Part shown: positions 34,793 to 46,092 of the stretch, in pieces
How the letters are laid out: each line of letters begins with the position of its first letter
How positions within the stretch are numbered: position 1 is the first letter of the stretch
Origin: Gaertneriomyces semiglobifer
Taxonomy: Eukaryota; Chytridiomycota; Chytridiomycetes; Spizellomycetales; Spizellomycetaceae
Assembly (NCBI GenBank): GCA_025558075.1
Contig: JAHLKF010000020.1
Location: 62,001-126,000 of the forward strand
Reading direction: 5' to 3'
DNA: 64,000 nt
Translations under genes and position numbers: made by a program
The notes under the pieces: generated by a model
What the model saw: the letters and a program-made list of their open reading frames with translations, nothing else
The model's database searches: none
Told to the model about the DNA's origin: nothing

Positions 34793-37275
34793 ATGGCAAG
34801 CATCCCACCACCACTTTCTCACACACCGGCGTCCGTACAGGTACCAGCACAAGCACACGGCCGATACCCTCCATTCCCTCCAAATGCCTTCTTACAGCGC
34901 TATCAGAGTAGTCAATCTGCGGGCTTTTTTCACACCCAAGTCCAAAGCCCAGTCTCTGTAGACGCTACCACCGGTGGGATCTCTGGCCCTGGTCTTCTTG
35001 AAGATGATCGAAGTTCGCCTCTGTTTGCGCGCGGAAACCCGACGCAGCACTACTTTAACAATTCCCAAATGGACTTAGCCGGTTATTCACAAGTTGTTCC
35101 CGGGCAGAAAGGCGATAGTGCTGACTCCCAGCGAACAGATGTCACGATCGCGAGCCCAAGCGTGGTGGTGACCCATCAATTCCCATCTTTTTCTCAGTTG
35201 AATACCCATGGAAGCGGCATACCTCCTGTCACAAAAAGTTCTATTCAAGTAAGCACATGGTTTGCATGCTGATAATGGTTTTGGTATCGACACTAATTAC
35301 TCGCTTTGAGTGTAGGAACCTTCACCCAAATCGACTCCACAGAAGAAACGATCAAGATATGACCTCAGTATCCTTTCTAAGCCACCAGCATTTGCCTGTT
35401 CTCGGTCTCAAGCGCTTAGGAATAGCAACAACAGCACCAACTCTACCCAACAACCTGGTTACGTGCCTGGGAGGCCCATGTCCCAAAATCAGTGCTTCCA
35501 ATTGGTCAACACCCCGATCTACAACCAAGGAGGGTCGATGATGAATCTATCACTTACGGATGCAAACACATTGTCTTTAAAAAAAGATCTAGAATGTGCA
35601 ATGGGTGAAACCCTTCGGCAGTTGATGACTGCGTTAGAACGACTTCAACAGATGAGAGGAGCTGTTGAAAAAGATGCCACCAAGCTTGCTGGGATTCTTC
35701 AATCTGATCTGTTACTGGCGAATATAGAGGCCCTCGGTATGCCTCTTCATTTTTATGTGATGCGAAATTGTTAATTCAACTGTACGTATAGTGCGACAAC
35801 ACGCCGTATTGCCAATGCAGGTGTTCGCGGAAGAAACCCGAGTTCACATCAAGGAAGAGATGACGTCGATACAATCAGAGATAAAGAAGATGTCCAAGGT
35901 AGTTGTCATTCCTCAGATATGTTTGTTTATGCCTTGGTTTTATAACGCATACACAATGCAGAATGGCGAGCAACTACATATCGACACGGCGTCCATGATC
36001 CAAACCCTCTTGCAACAGCAAGAAACGCTACGTACCACACTTAATAATGATCCTGAGAGACTAGCTTCTATGGAAACCCTCATCACTCAACAAACAACAG
36101 CACTCCGATCAGAAACAAACACACTTAGCAATACCATAAGTCAACTGGCTGCCCAATTAGAACGTCAAACGACAACCCTTAATCAAATTGTCGAAAGAAA
36201 CGATCACATGGAGCGAAAGATGCGAGCGCTCGAAGAATGCAGTCATCAGCAGGCCGATGCTGTGCGGGCGTTACTGGAAACTACTAAAACAGAAATTTGT
36301 GAAACTGTTAGGCAGTCGATTGAATCGAGCGAGAGGAACGCTGACGCCCAAGCCGAGAAATTGAAGCAGGCAGTCTTGGCTGCGATTGACGAGATGGCAT
36401 ATAGACGTTAGTCAACTTTGTTTGATGTCGTGATTAGAGAGGAGCCACTAACGAATTGTTGAACCTAGCCCCGCCAGAGACGCCCATGAAAGACGAGCTC
36501 CCTTCTGTGGACGTGGCAAGAGGTAGATCATCAGAGATGCCGATACGTACTAACCAAGCTGATCAAGGTTTTGCTTGCGTACAGGTCAACTTTTCCCACC
36601 GACAACGCCGCTAACTATTCGCAATATCGTGATGAATGAGAAGTATGTTCGCACCCAAATAGTCTCACTTGTTCCCACTGTTCCCTCATCTTCACTCTGT
36701 GCACATTAGTTGGGACGCCGCCCTCGAAAACGCCCACATTCCGCTCCAACAAGCACCACGGACGCCCCGTCTTACCCTGCGGCGCCACAATAGCTTTCCT
36801 GGTCGCCGTCCAAGCCCCGCATCTTCGCCGCGTGACATCAATGAAGTTGTCATTATCGATGCTTTTGAGGACGGTCCAAAAGAAAATCGGGGACAGTCAC
36901 ACGAGCGTGAACAACGCCGTAACGTTACGGTGTTAGGCGATTCAACCGTCAAAAATGGAGTTCTGAATCGCATCGTGACACAAGTGCGTGCGGAGGCAGG
37001 AAGGCCGCCTGTGGAAGAAATTGATCTCACAGGAATGGAGGCGAATACCAGTGGTGTAAACAAAGTATGAGCACGCAGGTCATAGAGACACACAGTGCAG
37101 ACGCTGTACGTAACGCTGATTTGACTTTCAGAAACGGAAACCTGATGATCCGCCGTCACTATCAACATCCAGTTCAAACGCCTCTAACACGCTGGACACT
37201 TCTCAACGTGCCAAGCCTCAACGAAAACGCGCTAAACCGCAGCGATATCGCGATCTCGTTTTCGCCGACTTTTAA
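34793..37275 (+). CDS. Coiled-coil, probably nuclear protein of unknown function, eight exons, 679 aa
   Basis: I do not recognise the family. Exons are 34793-35248, 35316-35736, 35792-35898, 35962-36406, 36469-36522, 36585-36642, 36710-37064 and 37132-37275. All junctions keep phase, introns are 55-67 nt, and two contain good CACTAAC/TACTAAC branch sites. The N-terminus is Pro/Ser/Gln-rich, followed by a basic KSTPQKKRSRYDL cluster. Residues about 225-450 are helical, with heptad-like Leu/Met/Ile spacing and many Gln/Glu. A Pro/Arg segment (LFPPTTPLTIRNIV) and another basic, disordered stretch follow. The C-terminus is again basic (KRKPDD, KPQRKRAKPQRYRDL) and ends in VFADF. Two to three NLS-like clusters suggest a nuclear protein, perhaps chromosomal; that is inference only. 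Confidence 0.75.
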
Positions 37276-37728
37276 AGATACATCTTTGTTGAACCTTTTG
37301 GTACCAAGGAGTAGCGCAGTATAGTCATAAACCCGTGCGCCTTGCTTGTTCTAGCCTTAAATAGAGAGGACGAGAGGAAGTACGTAGAAATACAAAGGCT
37401 TTTCAGCCTATGCGTTATGCATTTCCTCATTTTATTTACTTACGAAAGTCCATGTCCAATTCCTTGCACCCTGGCAAACAAAAATGGCCACAATCTTTCT
37501 CATCGACGCTTTGGGTACGCGGTAATATGCGTAGAAGAAAAAAGCACTCATGAGGACTCTATTCATCTCATCAAAAGAACAACACAGCCGCACACGCAAT
37601 GAAATGAACTTGGGTGAATTTAGGACCATCAAGAACTATGAGCTCCCTCTCCAACCCTTCCACTCAGGCTAATCGCTATTCCCCGACCATATCAACTTAT
37701 AGTCAAGGGGCATTTCTTACGTCACCAT

Positions 37729-40173
37729 CTAAAAGAACGATCCCGGCTGTTGCTGCTGCTGTCCAAACGGATTCCCTTGCGCACCAAACGCTTGTTGTTG
37801 ACCCATACCCTGTGGTTGACCCATTCCCATTCCAGTCTGCATGTTCATATTTCCAAACTGCGGCTGCTGCTGCTGTTGCTGTCCACCAAACATTTGTTGT
37901 CCCGTTCCTTGCATTCCCATTCCTATTCCCATAGCTGCGTACCCCGCTTGATTCTGCGGTTGTTGTGGTTGTTGTTGTTGCTGTTGGAGCTGCGCCAGCG
38001 TTTTACCACCACTTGGTTGCGCTCCTGGATTACCAAAGGGGTTCGGCTTTCCAAATGGGTTTCCAAAGGTTTCCGTTCCAAACTTATTGGCCGTTAAGGA
38101 GCTAGCATCCAGGTTCACCAGTCCACCAAAGCCAGCGCCATTCCCTGCATTCGCACCTCCTGTGTTCTGGGAAGAAAGTTGGGGTCCGGTGTTCTGTTGC
38201 GAGAGGGATGGGAAGCTGCCTGTGTTTTGTTGTGATAATGCGGACATGCCCGTATGTTGCATTCCCATGCCCATATTATACCCACTGCCCATATTCTGCT
38301 GTTGTTGTTGTTGTTGTTGTGGCGCAAAGCCACCCGTACTCTGAGTGTTGACCCCACCGAATCCGGGGTAGCCACCTGTATGGTGTTGACTCACTCCCGA
38401 GCTGTATCCCATTGCCGTGGTTTGCATGGGATACCCGCCTGTCGAATGAGCTCTCACGCCTGCACCGCCGCCAAAACCAGTGTTCTGCACACTGAGGTTG
38501 CCACCAGTGGAATGCGATGAGATACCCAACGCGAGTGAGGAAAAGGGGTCGGAGCTCTGTTGTAGTTGCTGGCCAAACGGATTGGAAGCGGCGGGGGTGT
38601 TGGTGGTAGATGTGCGTGCGGCAAGAGACGCGAAAGGATCGATTGGACCTCTGCAAGATGAAGAACGTGTATGAACATCAAGCAAGATGTTCGAAATTGA
38701 CAAGAAAATGGAGTGGACAAGCACTTACGTTCCCCTAGCCATGGCATTCATGTCACCCGTAAGTTGATTCTGCATAGGTTGCTGTTGCTGCTGTTGCCCC
38801 ATTCCACCAGTGGCCTGCATACCCATTCCTCCAGTATTCTGCATGCCCATCCCGAACGGATTCCCCTGTCCCGCCAGCTGCATCTGCATCATCTGCTGCT
38901 GTTGCAACTGCGCCTGTAACTGCTGTTGTTGTTGCATCAACATCTGCTGCTGCATCTGCTGTTGTTGGAACGGATCCACATTGCCAAACCCTGCAAACGG
39001 GTCAAACCCTCCGGCTCCCTGTTGCTGCAGTGGTTGTGGACTTTCATCCAATGACCCAAAGATATCAATCAAATTATCGCCTTGGGAAGGTCCTGCACCC
39101 GACACCGCCTGATCGCGTTCTTTCTTCAGTCGTTCAATCTGCTCTTTTTCAGAAAGCTCAATAGCTTTCTGGATATCAATTTCTTCTTGCGTCATAGCTT
39201 TTCGGCTCTGTTGTTCTTGCTCGGCGGTGCGTCTGCTCTCCTCTAAAGCGCGCTGGAGCTCACGGTCTTCATTGTAAATCTGTCCATCGTCGCGACGTGC
39301 CTCGATCCCTACGGTGGTCACGGTGTCGGTAACTCCGAATCGACCACGCATCTCGTGTCGAGTCCGACGAGCGTCGCGTAGTCGAGCCTCATCGGCGAGA
39401 AGTGCGGCAATATCTTTGGACTTTTGACGGACTGGAAACATTTTCGAACAGAAGGGACCGGTACAGTTCAGCACAACGTTTCTTTCGTCATTCGCTAGAC
39501 AGAATACTATATCTGACACTCACCATTGGCACCTTGATCCTTTCCATCGTCATCAATGTATATAAACTCCTTCAGAGTGGTAATAACATGCGCATTTTCA
39601 CGCGCATATGATATTACTGCCTCCGATCCGGAATGTAGGAGGTAGTCCAATAATGTTAACGCCTGCTCCAAAAGTTATTCAGCGCCCATCCAGAAAACTG
39701 AACTGACAGATCATCAATTCATTGGTTGAGTCTACCTTGAACACATGTCTCCAATTCTTGCCATGATCGTTCAACCTCTTGTCAATCATCTCCATGATCT
39801 CCACAAAATCGCGGCTGCAACGGTAATATATCATCAATTATCAACGGTCAAATCGACATCACATCACTTCAAAAGTCACGTACTGGTTATATGTTAACTG
39901 AGCAATCTCGGCCATGAGGTTGCCTGAAGGTCCCCACTAAATGAGCCAAGGAATGAGATGGCATTCATTACAACATCCAAATACTGAGGCCATGCTGATT
40001 CATAATAACGTACCGGCTCATTACTCGTTGCTGTTCGGACTTTGATCTGGGTATCACTGTATCCTCTGGCATAGTTCCTCCTAGAAGCGACAACTGTCAG
40101 GACGTCATATCGTCAGAATTGTAAGGGCATCAACTTACGCCGCTCGTAGTACTTGTCGGCCAACTTGAGCCAT
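37729..40173 (-). CDS. ENT1: Epsin (ENTH domain, two UIMs, NPF/DPF tail), seven exons, 665 aa
   Basis: Clathrin-associated endocytic adaptor that binds PtdIns(4,5)P2 and ubiquitinated cargo. Exons are 40173-40139, 40080-40014, 39936-39884, 39814-39736, 39662-39524, 39431-38729 and 38650-37729; every junction keeps phase. The five small exons spell the ENTH domain (residues 1 to about 140), with ARGYSDTQIKVRTATSNEPWGPSG and DKRLNDHGKNWRHVFKAL segments. Two ubiquitin-interacting motifs follow (about 180-195 and 207-223). The rest is Gln/Gly/Met/Asn-rich with DPF and NPF motifs for AP-2/clathrin and EH-domain partners, plus many HTGG/NTGG units resembling the Pan1-family substrate motif [LxxQxTG]. 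The Q-rich repeats make length variation between strains likely. Confidence 0.95.
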
Positions 40174-41212
40174 GACGGCGGTGGTTTGTTATGTTTCGTT
40201 TAGTTAATATGAAGTGTTGAGCGGAAACGCCAAGAAGGCGTGAGGTATGGAAATTCAATTTGGTCAACTTGGCAAGTGTGCCCAATGGCCCGACAGTGAT
40301 CCCTCCACCACTCTGTCTCTGCTCTTTTACTCCTACTCCCACTGCCTCCAGTTTGATTTGTTCGTCGCCACTCGGATTAGTTCCGTTGCTGCATGGCCTC
40401 TGTGATGCTAAGTATAAACCAAAGTGACACCCCGCGCGCAACATCGGCTGATGTTCGATTGCACGCGTCATATCAACCGGAACGAAGGCATGCATACCTT
40501 GACAGAACGTTCACGGCGTTAACTGTTTTTGATATGGCACTCAAAAGAAGGGATTGTACGCTGTTGGGTACTTGTGTGGGGCGGGGGAAAAGACTTGTCA
40601 GGGTGGAAAGGGCACGCCTGCACGTATTCAGCTCAACGAAGCTTTGCGAGTGGCGTGTTTGGCGAGATACGAGAAACGGATGATGAATGCTATCTGTACG
40701 AGAGCTGTGGTCGTCCCTGATCTAGTAGAATCAGGACAAAGATGCTAAGGCGACCGCTATCATCCACACTATTCTCAATCTAAGGAGACACGTTTCACCA
40801 TGTGACGATGTCGAGCCTTGCCTGTCGGGAGGAGCACGTTTCTATTCACCCTTGAACGTTAAGCTTCATTTAACAAGGACAGCCGGTCATCTCTCAATGA
40901 TGCCCGCGTGATGCCGGCGACTCCAACGGATGGTGCCGCCCTGTCCACTTTTACCAGTCCAGGGATCCCAAAGTATGCTGACTTAGGAATTACATCTGGC
41001 ATTACCGCCTCTGAATGCGCAATCACAGATCTGCCATTACCTGAAGCATTAGCATCGTTCGCTTACTGAGAGGTGCTTGTTGATGTCAAATGGGTTGAAT
41101 TCCAATAATTTTCACGTAATAATAATAAGAAACTCCGATGCGCGCTTTGTCCCAATAATGAAGATCAGGCAAAAGGTACGATCTCAACTACACAACCGGA
41201 CCCGCTGAAAAA
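40174..41212. other. Divergent promoter region of epsin and UNC119 genes, about 1 kb
   Basis: No gene is supported. A + frame at 40554-40748 and a - frame at 40130-40495 are open, but lack recognisable similarity. Confidence 0.5.
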
Positions 41213-41997
41213 ATGTCGCAAGCAAAATATGAATCCGAGCTGCTTCAGAAAGATTTCATTTCGCCAGATGATGTCCGTAAGTGGGTAACCAATGGACGTG
41301 AGCACCTCTAGTCAGAAATTGCCAGTCGCTAACGATCCTTGTTTATCTAATAGGCTAACAAAGCCAACCGAAAAGGTACCGTCAACCATCAACCTTCTCA
41401 ATTGGACGCACTTCATTACTGACTGGTTTGCTCAAGTTTCTATGTCCATTCTCTGCCAACAAGTATTTCGAGTTCCTGGAATTCCGTATCAAAGATGTAG
41501 CTAACAACACAACCGTCTTCGATGTGAAAAACCCCCGAGATCCGAAGCTGATAGATTGGGAACATCGTGTAGACGGGTAAGCATAACCATAAAAAGGCCT
41601 GTTCATTGTCTACATTCTAACTGGAACGGTCGTCTCCAGTCCAGACGAGATGCGCACGATCCAGTACACCCTTCCCGCCAGTCTGCTCACCACACCCTTT
41701 ATTTCCACTCACCTCCTCTTCACTACTTGCCCCTCGCCCATCAACCTCCGCATGATTGAACGACATTACTTTTCCTCGCGGCTCGTGAAAAGCTTTGAAT
41801 TCGAATTTGGATTTTGTATACCGAGCAGTACGAATAGTTGGGAAGGGGTCTACGAGGTGCCGAAGCTAACTGACAAAGAGTTGAAGGAAGTAAAAGAACT
41901 GGGTAAAAAGGGCGAGGTGGGGGTATGGAGTGATAGTTTCTTCTTCGTGGAAGACAAGATGGTAGCACATCATAAGGCGAGTTACACGTATGTTTGA
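41213..41997 (+). CDS. UNC119: UNC119-type lipid-binding chaperone (PDE6D/UNC119/RhoGDI fold), four exons, 203 aa
   Basis: Binds N-myristoylated cargo and releases it in the cilium or at membranes under ARL3/ARL2 control. Exons are 41213-41276, 41326-41375, 41437-41576 and 41640-41997. The N-terminal part reads ISPDDVL, then LTKPTEKFLC and ANKYFEFLEFRIKD, each aligning with UNC119. The C-terminal half has NLRMIERHYFSSRLVKSFEFEFGFCIPSS and SDSFFFVEDKMVAHHKASYTY, diagnostic of UNC119 over PDE6D. The exon 1-2 join is the weak point. The acceptor with a good branch site (exon start 41354) breaks the frame; the acceptor used here (41326) keeps it but inserts about eight residues. This family is usual in ciliated organisms, which fits a zoosporic fungus. 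Confidence 0.88.
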
Positions 41998-42180
41998 TGG
42001 CAGAATGGAAAGGGCATAGATGGATGACTGGTAACCCTTATGGTTGGAGATAGACACTGAGAAACAGGTAATAGAGAAGGGGACGTAGAAATTCCTCACA
42101 TGACCCGTTCGGCATTGGTAGCCGCACATTTTTATTGGCCATTACAAATAGAGTAGTGCATTGATTGAGAAATAGTCTCG

Positions 42181-43749
42181 TCAATCCTCATCCTCCTCTT
42201 GCTCCTGCTCATCATCCTCCTGTTCGTCTTCGTTTAATTGGCCCAACCCGTACTCCTCGCGATCCCTCATCAACTCATTTAACCTGTCACGCTCTCGCGC
42301 AATCTCGGCTTCCAGCCGCTGGTTCTCGAGTGTCAGTTGTGTCAGTTGCTGGTTGAGGTTAGTGACGTCGAGAGGTGAAATAGGGCTTGAGGGCGCACTA
42401 GGAGATTTCAATGGAGAGGAGACATCGGGTTCCGTAGTGTGTGGGTCGTCAGTCTCTGGATCCTCATTGATGGCATCATCATGGATGGATCGTTCCTCGA
42501 CACCAACATCATCGGCTTTACCCTCACCCTCCATGTCAGTAATCTGCTTCGCCACGTTTTCCGACGATACCGCAGTGGCCTCCCTAGAAGCCTCCGGTCT
42601 CACCTCTTCTCCGTCACGTTTGGGCCAGAATTGCCTGTACGTGCTGACCTTCCCTTTCACACCCTCCTTCAACACCTGATTCAAATCTTCTACCTCTTGC
42701 ACTTTTTCCTGCAACTTGGCAACCTTGCGTTCTTCAAACTTTAATAGAACCCGTTTATCATCATGTACCAAGTGTCTTAGTGTTTGTCGTAATGAAGGCA
42801 GCTCAGAAATTGTGCTGGTGTGTTGGTCAATGAACCTGAAGTAGAGTGTTTGGATGTCGGTGAGGATTGTGGATAGGGGAGGTGAACAGTGGGTGATGAC
42901 GTGCGACAGGGCGTCCGAGTAGACGGAGAGTCTGGCTAGTCGGTGGGCGATATCCATGGCGAGCGTTTGCTTCTGTTGTTGTGGGGCTTTGGCCTCGGGC
43001 TTGGTGTTCATTATCTCTAACTCTGCTTGAATATATGTTTGGATTTCCAATGCCAAGTCGGACATTATGGTCGGCCTTTCCACTGCCATGGCTGTCGCAG
43101 GCTGCTCTGGATGCGAGCGTGTGTGCTTGAGACCTTTTGGTGGGTTTATGATGCGGTTTATTTGTTGCATGTCTACCTTGTGACCCGAGGCGGTAGGGGT
43201 TGTGGGTGTGATGAAACGTTGAGGCCTGCTTGTGTCGGTCGGGTTAAGTGTCAAAGTGTTACTGAGCGCAGAGTGGGCAATGGACGGCAATCGGGGTACT
43301 GTCGTTGATTTAGTGTCTGTTATGGTGCCTAGTAGAGGTGGTGAATGCACAGAGACAACATAAGATGTCGGTTTCACCAGTCTAGATGTTGGATGTGCGT
43401 GAACAACATCATACGCTTCCAGGAGCTGGTGCAGCGCGGGTGTGGTGGCCGGTTTGCTCAAGCGTGTGTGATCATAAATTGCATCCGGATCGCTCTCACT
43501 CATCCCTGTGATTTCATCGATGCCTCGCTCTCCCACGTTTTCGCCATCCCGTCGTTCTATTTCATTTGTCCCCTCGACATTGATTTTCCCACCATCGTCG
43601 GTTGATCTCATGTGGCCCGAATTCACATTCATGCTTGTACCATCTTCTCTGGCGTTGCCAGACCTCGATCGCCTTCTCTCATTTCTCGGATTATCTCCTC
43701 CACGGCTTGGGCTGCTACCACTCTCGCCACCAAACTTCCAAACCCTCAT
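42181..43749 (-). CDS. TSNAXIP1-like coiled-coil protein (putative cilium-associated), 522 aa or longer
   Basis: The first 220 residues are Ser/Thr/Pro/Arg-rich and look disordered. Around residues 230-350 the pattern fits the TSNAXIP1 N-terminal domain: an EIQTYIQAELE helix, then LARLSVYSDALSHVI, LSTILTDIQTLYFRFID and ELPSLRQTL, continuing into a coiled coil with KFEERKVAKLQEKVQEVEDL. A second coiled coil and a strongly acidic C-terminus end the protein. Animal TSNAXIP1 is linked to sperm and cilia; the role here is inferred. The frame stays open upstream of the first ATG (43749) to about 43860 with coding-looking sequence (for example VGESVKQLLDRVWEEQRQDVEG), so the true start or an extra exon may lie further right. 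Confidence 0.7.
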   Translation of the reverse strand: MRVWKFGGESGSSPSRGGDNPRNERRRSRSGNAREDGTSMNVNSGHMRSTDDGGKINVEGTNEIERRDGENVGERGIDEITGMSESDPDAIYDHTRLSKPATTPALHQLLEAYDVVHAHPTSRLVKPTSYVVSVHSPPLLGTITDTKSTTVPRLPSIAHSALSNTLTLNPTDTSRPQRFITPTTPTASGHKVDMQQINRIINPPKGLKHTRSHPEQPATAMAVERPTIMSDLALEIQTYIQAELEIMNTKPEAKAPQQQKQTLAMDIAHRLARLSVYSDALSHVITHCSPPLSTILTDIQTLYFRFIDQHTSTISELPSLRQTLRHLVHDDKRVLLKFEERKVAKLQEKVQEVEDLNQVLKEGVKGKVSTYRQFWPKRDGEEVRPEASREATAVSSENVAKQITDMEGEGKADDVGVEERSIHDDAINEDPETDDPHTTEPDVSSPLKSPSAPSSPISPLDVTNLNQQLTQLTLENQRLEAEIARERDRLNELMRDREEYGLGQLNEDEQEDDEQEQEEDED

Positions 43750-43861
43750 AGCCCTGCCCCGTCTTACAACGCCTTCAACATCTTGCCTCTGCTCCTCCCA
43801 TACCCTGTCGAGGAGTTGTTTTACGCTTTCTCCTACTTTTGGTTTATTTAAGTGCAGATGC

Positions 43862-44845
43862 TGTTGATGATATAGTTCTCGCGTACGAGACCGAGTACGC
43901 CGATTTCGGTGCTTGGGGCGGGGAAGAAGGACAGGGTGAAACTTGGTATAAGGGTGGAGGGAAAGCTGTTCCCATCGCTACGTGGAGACAGAGCGCGTAC
44001 ATAGATCAGTCAAAGCGCAGAAAGTGAGGGAGTAAGCCTTTTAGGTTCGGGACATGATACCTACCTTGATCTCTGTATCCATTGCTCAGTCCCAGATTGA
44101 CTAATTATCTAATGATTCAAAATTTATGGTGCGTAGATTTATCATGTTAAAGGATGTCCGTATTGGATCTGGTCAGAGAGATAATTATAGCTTCGGAGAA
44201 ATTAAGCTATTTAACTCGTGTGAAGTTTTCTCACCAGCAACTTTTGCCGTATAAAATTGAAACTGCCTCGAAAGTTTTCCATTCCTGAAGGCATTCGTGC
44301 TTAGATCCACAGATGAAGGTGAAGGCTTCCTATATGCCTATATAAGTCATGTATCCGTCTCAAGCATAGTTTGACGCGGTAGTTATGTACTAACGGTCCT
44401 TAAACAGCAGTAAGTGGCTGGCTTAATATATCATCCATCCGTTCGATGCTAGATTACCACTCGTATACAAAGATAATGCCAGAAAACTGTGCCGTTATTA
44501 ACATACCTCATTGGGTGATGCTCTGAACGTGAGCCGTAAGGTTTGTCTACCTGAGAAGTATGTGCTTATGAATGGATGCACTGTTTCTGTACGTTTTACT
44601 TGGCCATTCTTTTTAACCTCGGTAGCTCTGCGCGCTACTGGTTGGGCTAAGTTTCAGCGGAGTCACAGAGTGAGTTTGCTTTTTGCTTGCGCTATAATGA
44701 TACCTCAAAAAAAGCATGACTACGAGAGAACTTGATGAGGTACACAACATATGCCTTGGCTGCGAAAGCGCAGGAGTATCTTTATTATTTGAGAGAAAGG
44801 CACCCAAAAATTGTGAAACCCGCATAGCACCTCATCTCAGTTCTG
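43862..44845. other. Intergenic region of about 1 kb, no gene supported
   Basis: It contains A/T-rich elements, including TATAAAAT near 44251 and CTATATAAG near 44336, and a hairpin ATAGCTT/AAGCTAT near 44190. A 5' exon of the TSNAXIP1-like gene may lie at its left edge. Confidence 0.4.
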
Positions 44846-45682
44846 TCATTCCTCACTCCATCCAAAATCCAGCATCACACACGTAACGTTATCACTCCCC
44901 CTCATTTTCCCTAACCTTCCTACCAAGTTTTCACAAATTCGCTGCGGGCTTTCCCCATTCTTGCGCATATCCACCACCACGGGTACCAGCGTCTCAGTCT
45001 CAATGGCATTCCACAACCCATCACTTGCTACAATCGCAAAGTCATCATCCCTTGTCAGAGTGGTCTTACTGATATGCGGCACCGGCGAAATCCAGTCATT
45101 CTGCTCCCCATTGATCGGGGCCTTGAAGTCGAAATCACCCAACGCCCGTGTCATGTTAATTGCATGGCCGGATGCCACCACGCGTTCACCACGGATTTCG
45201 GCATTCGTGTTGTTCAATCTCTGCGACTCTTTCGTGTCGTCGACTTTATGTTCTTTGGTCATCATAATTGCTTTATAATTCTTCCCACCGTCCAACTTTC
45301 GGGCAACCATTGCGTTGGAATCACCCACGTTTGCCACATACATGTCCTGTCCATTCACAACCAATGCCACTGTCGCTGTGCTTCCACCCTTCTTCCGACC
45401 TTCCTCCTTGAACGTCTCCCATAGCAGTTTGTCCTCTTCCAGAAATGCCTCTCGCAGCGCGGTCGCATAGTCTCCCCGTTTGAAGGCCTCTGAGTTGAGA
45501 ATAAGGTTGGGTAAAGTGTTGGCGGCGTGTTTCGAGGCTGCGGCTCCACCATGTCCGTCGAAGACGCCGTAGAGGGCGAATCCAGATTGAGAAAAGACGT
45601 GGTCGATAGTCGTAAATTGATCTTCTTGGTAGGGCCGGGAGCCTTGGGCCCGCGCGACACCTTTGTGAATTTGGACGAGCAT
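44846..45682 (-). CDS. PP2C-type (PPM) serine/threonine phosphatase, single exon, 278 aa
   Basis: Metal-dependent protein phosphatase. The protein is little more than the catalytic core. It has the PPM motifs YQED, GVFDGHGG (metal-binding Asp/Gly), STATVALV, ANVGDSNAM, TRALGDFDFK, VASDGLWNAI and GSDNVTCVML in the right order. No transmembrane helix or targeting extension is visible. The ATG at 45680-45682 is followed by MLVQIHKGVARAQGSRPYQED, a normal PPM start. A strong TATA box lies about 85 nt upstream. Its specific pathway cannot be inferred. Confidence 0.93.
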   Translation of the reverse strand: MLVQIHKGVARAQGSRPYQEDQFTTIDHVFSQSGFALYGVFDGHGGAAASKHAANTLPNLILNSEAFKRGDYATALREAFLEEDKLLWETFKEEGRKKGGSTATVALVVNGQDMYVANVGDSNAMVARKLDGGKNYKAIMMTKEHKVDDTKESQRLNNTNAEIRGERVVASGHAINMTRALGDFDFKAPINGEQNDWISPVPHISKTTLTRDDDFAIVASDGLWNAIETETLVPVVVDMRKNGESPQRICENLVGRLGKMRGSDNVTCVMLDFGWSEE

Positions 45683-45765
45683 GATATAACTCTCGCGTTT
45701 GCTTGACGTTTACTGGAATTGATGGGTTCTTTGTTTAGAGGTGGAGGAACTGGGAGGACGTCCTC

Positions 45766-45778
45766 GCTTTTATATACC
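45766..45778 (-). promoter_or_regulatory. TATA box of the PP2C gene
   Basis: The minus strand reads GGTATATAAAAGC, 84-96 nt upstream of the ATG. Confidence 0.6.
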
Positions 45779-46092
45779 TCTCAACCCCTACATTAGTATC
45801 CTCGTGTATTCTGTGTGCAGAGTATATGGCTGCGAGGGGGCAGGTGTCCAGTACGTCATTCGCGCCTAAGTGACGTCCTTCAGATCCCAAAATTCCCAAA
45901 TTCACAGCTTGCTACGGCATAAATAAATCTTCGTCTGGAAGAATGAAGCAAGGAAGAGATAATAGATGCCCTTTCAGACGGTAGGGTCACAGTATTTGGA
46001 AATGGCTCAGGAAACTACCGGTAATGATGCGCAGCATGCAGATAATATATATGATCAAGGCCAACCTATCGTAGACCTACTCTTAAGATGCC

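Noticed and set aside
40554..40748. A 64-codon + frame between epsin and UNC119
   Set aside because: It has no recognisable domain, no TATA box, and competing frames on both strands.
44511..44735. A 74-codon + frame between the TSNAXIP1-like and PP2C genes
   Set aside because: Short, with no similarity I can see and no promoter in a suitable place.
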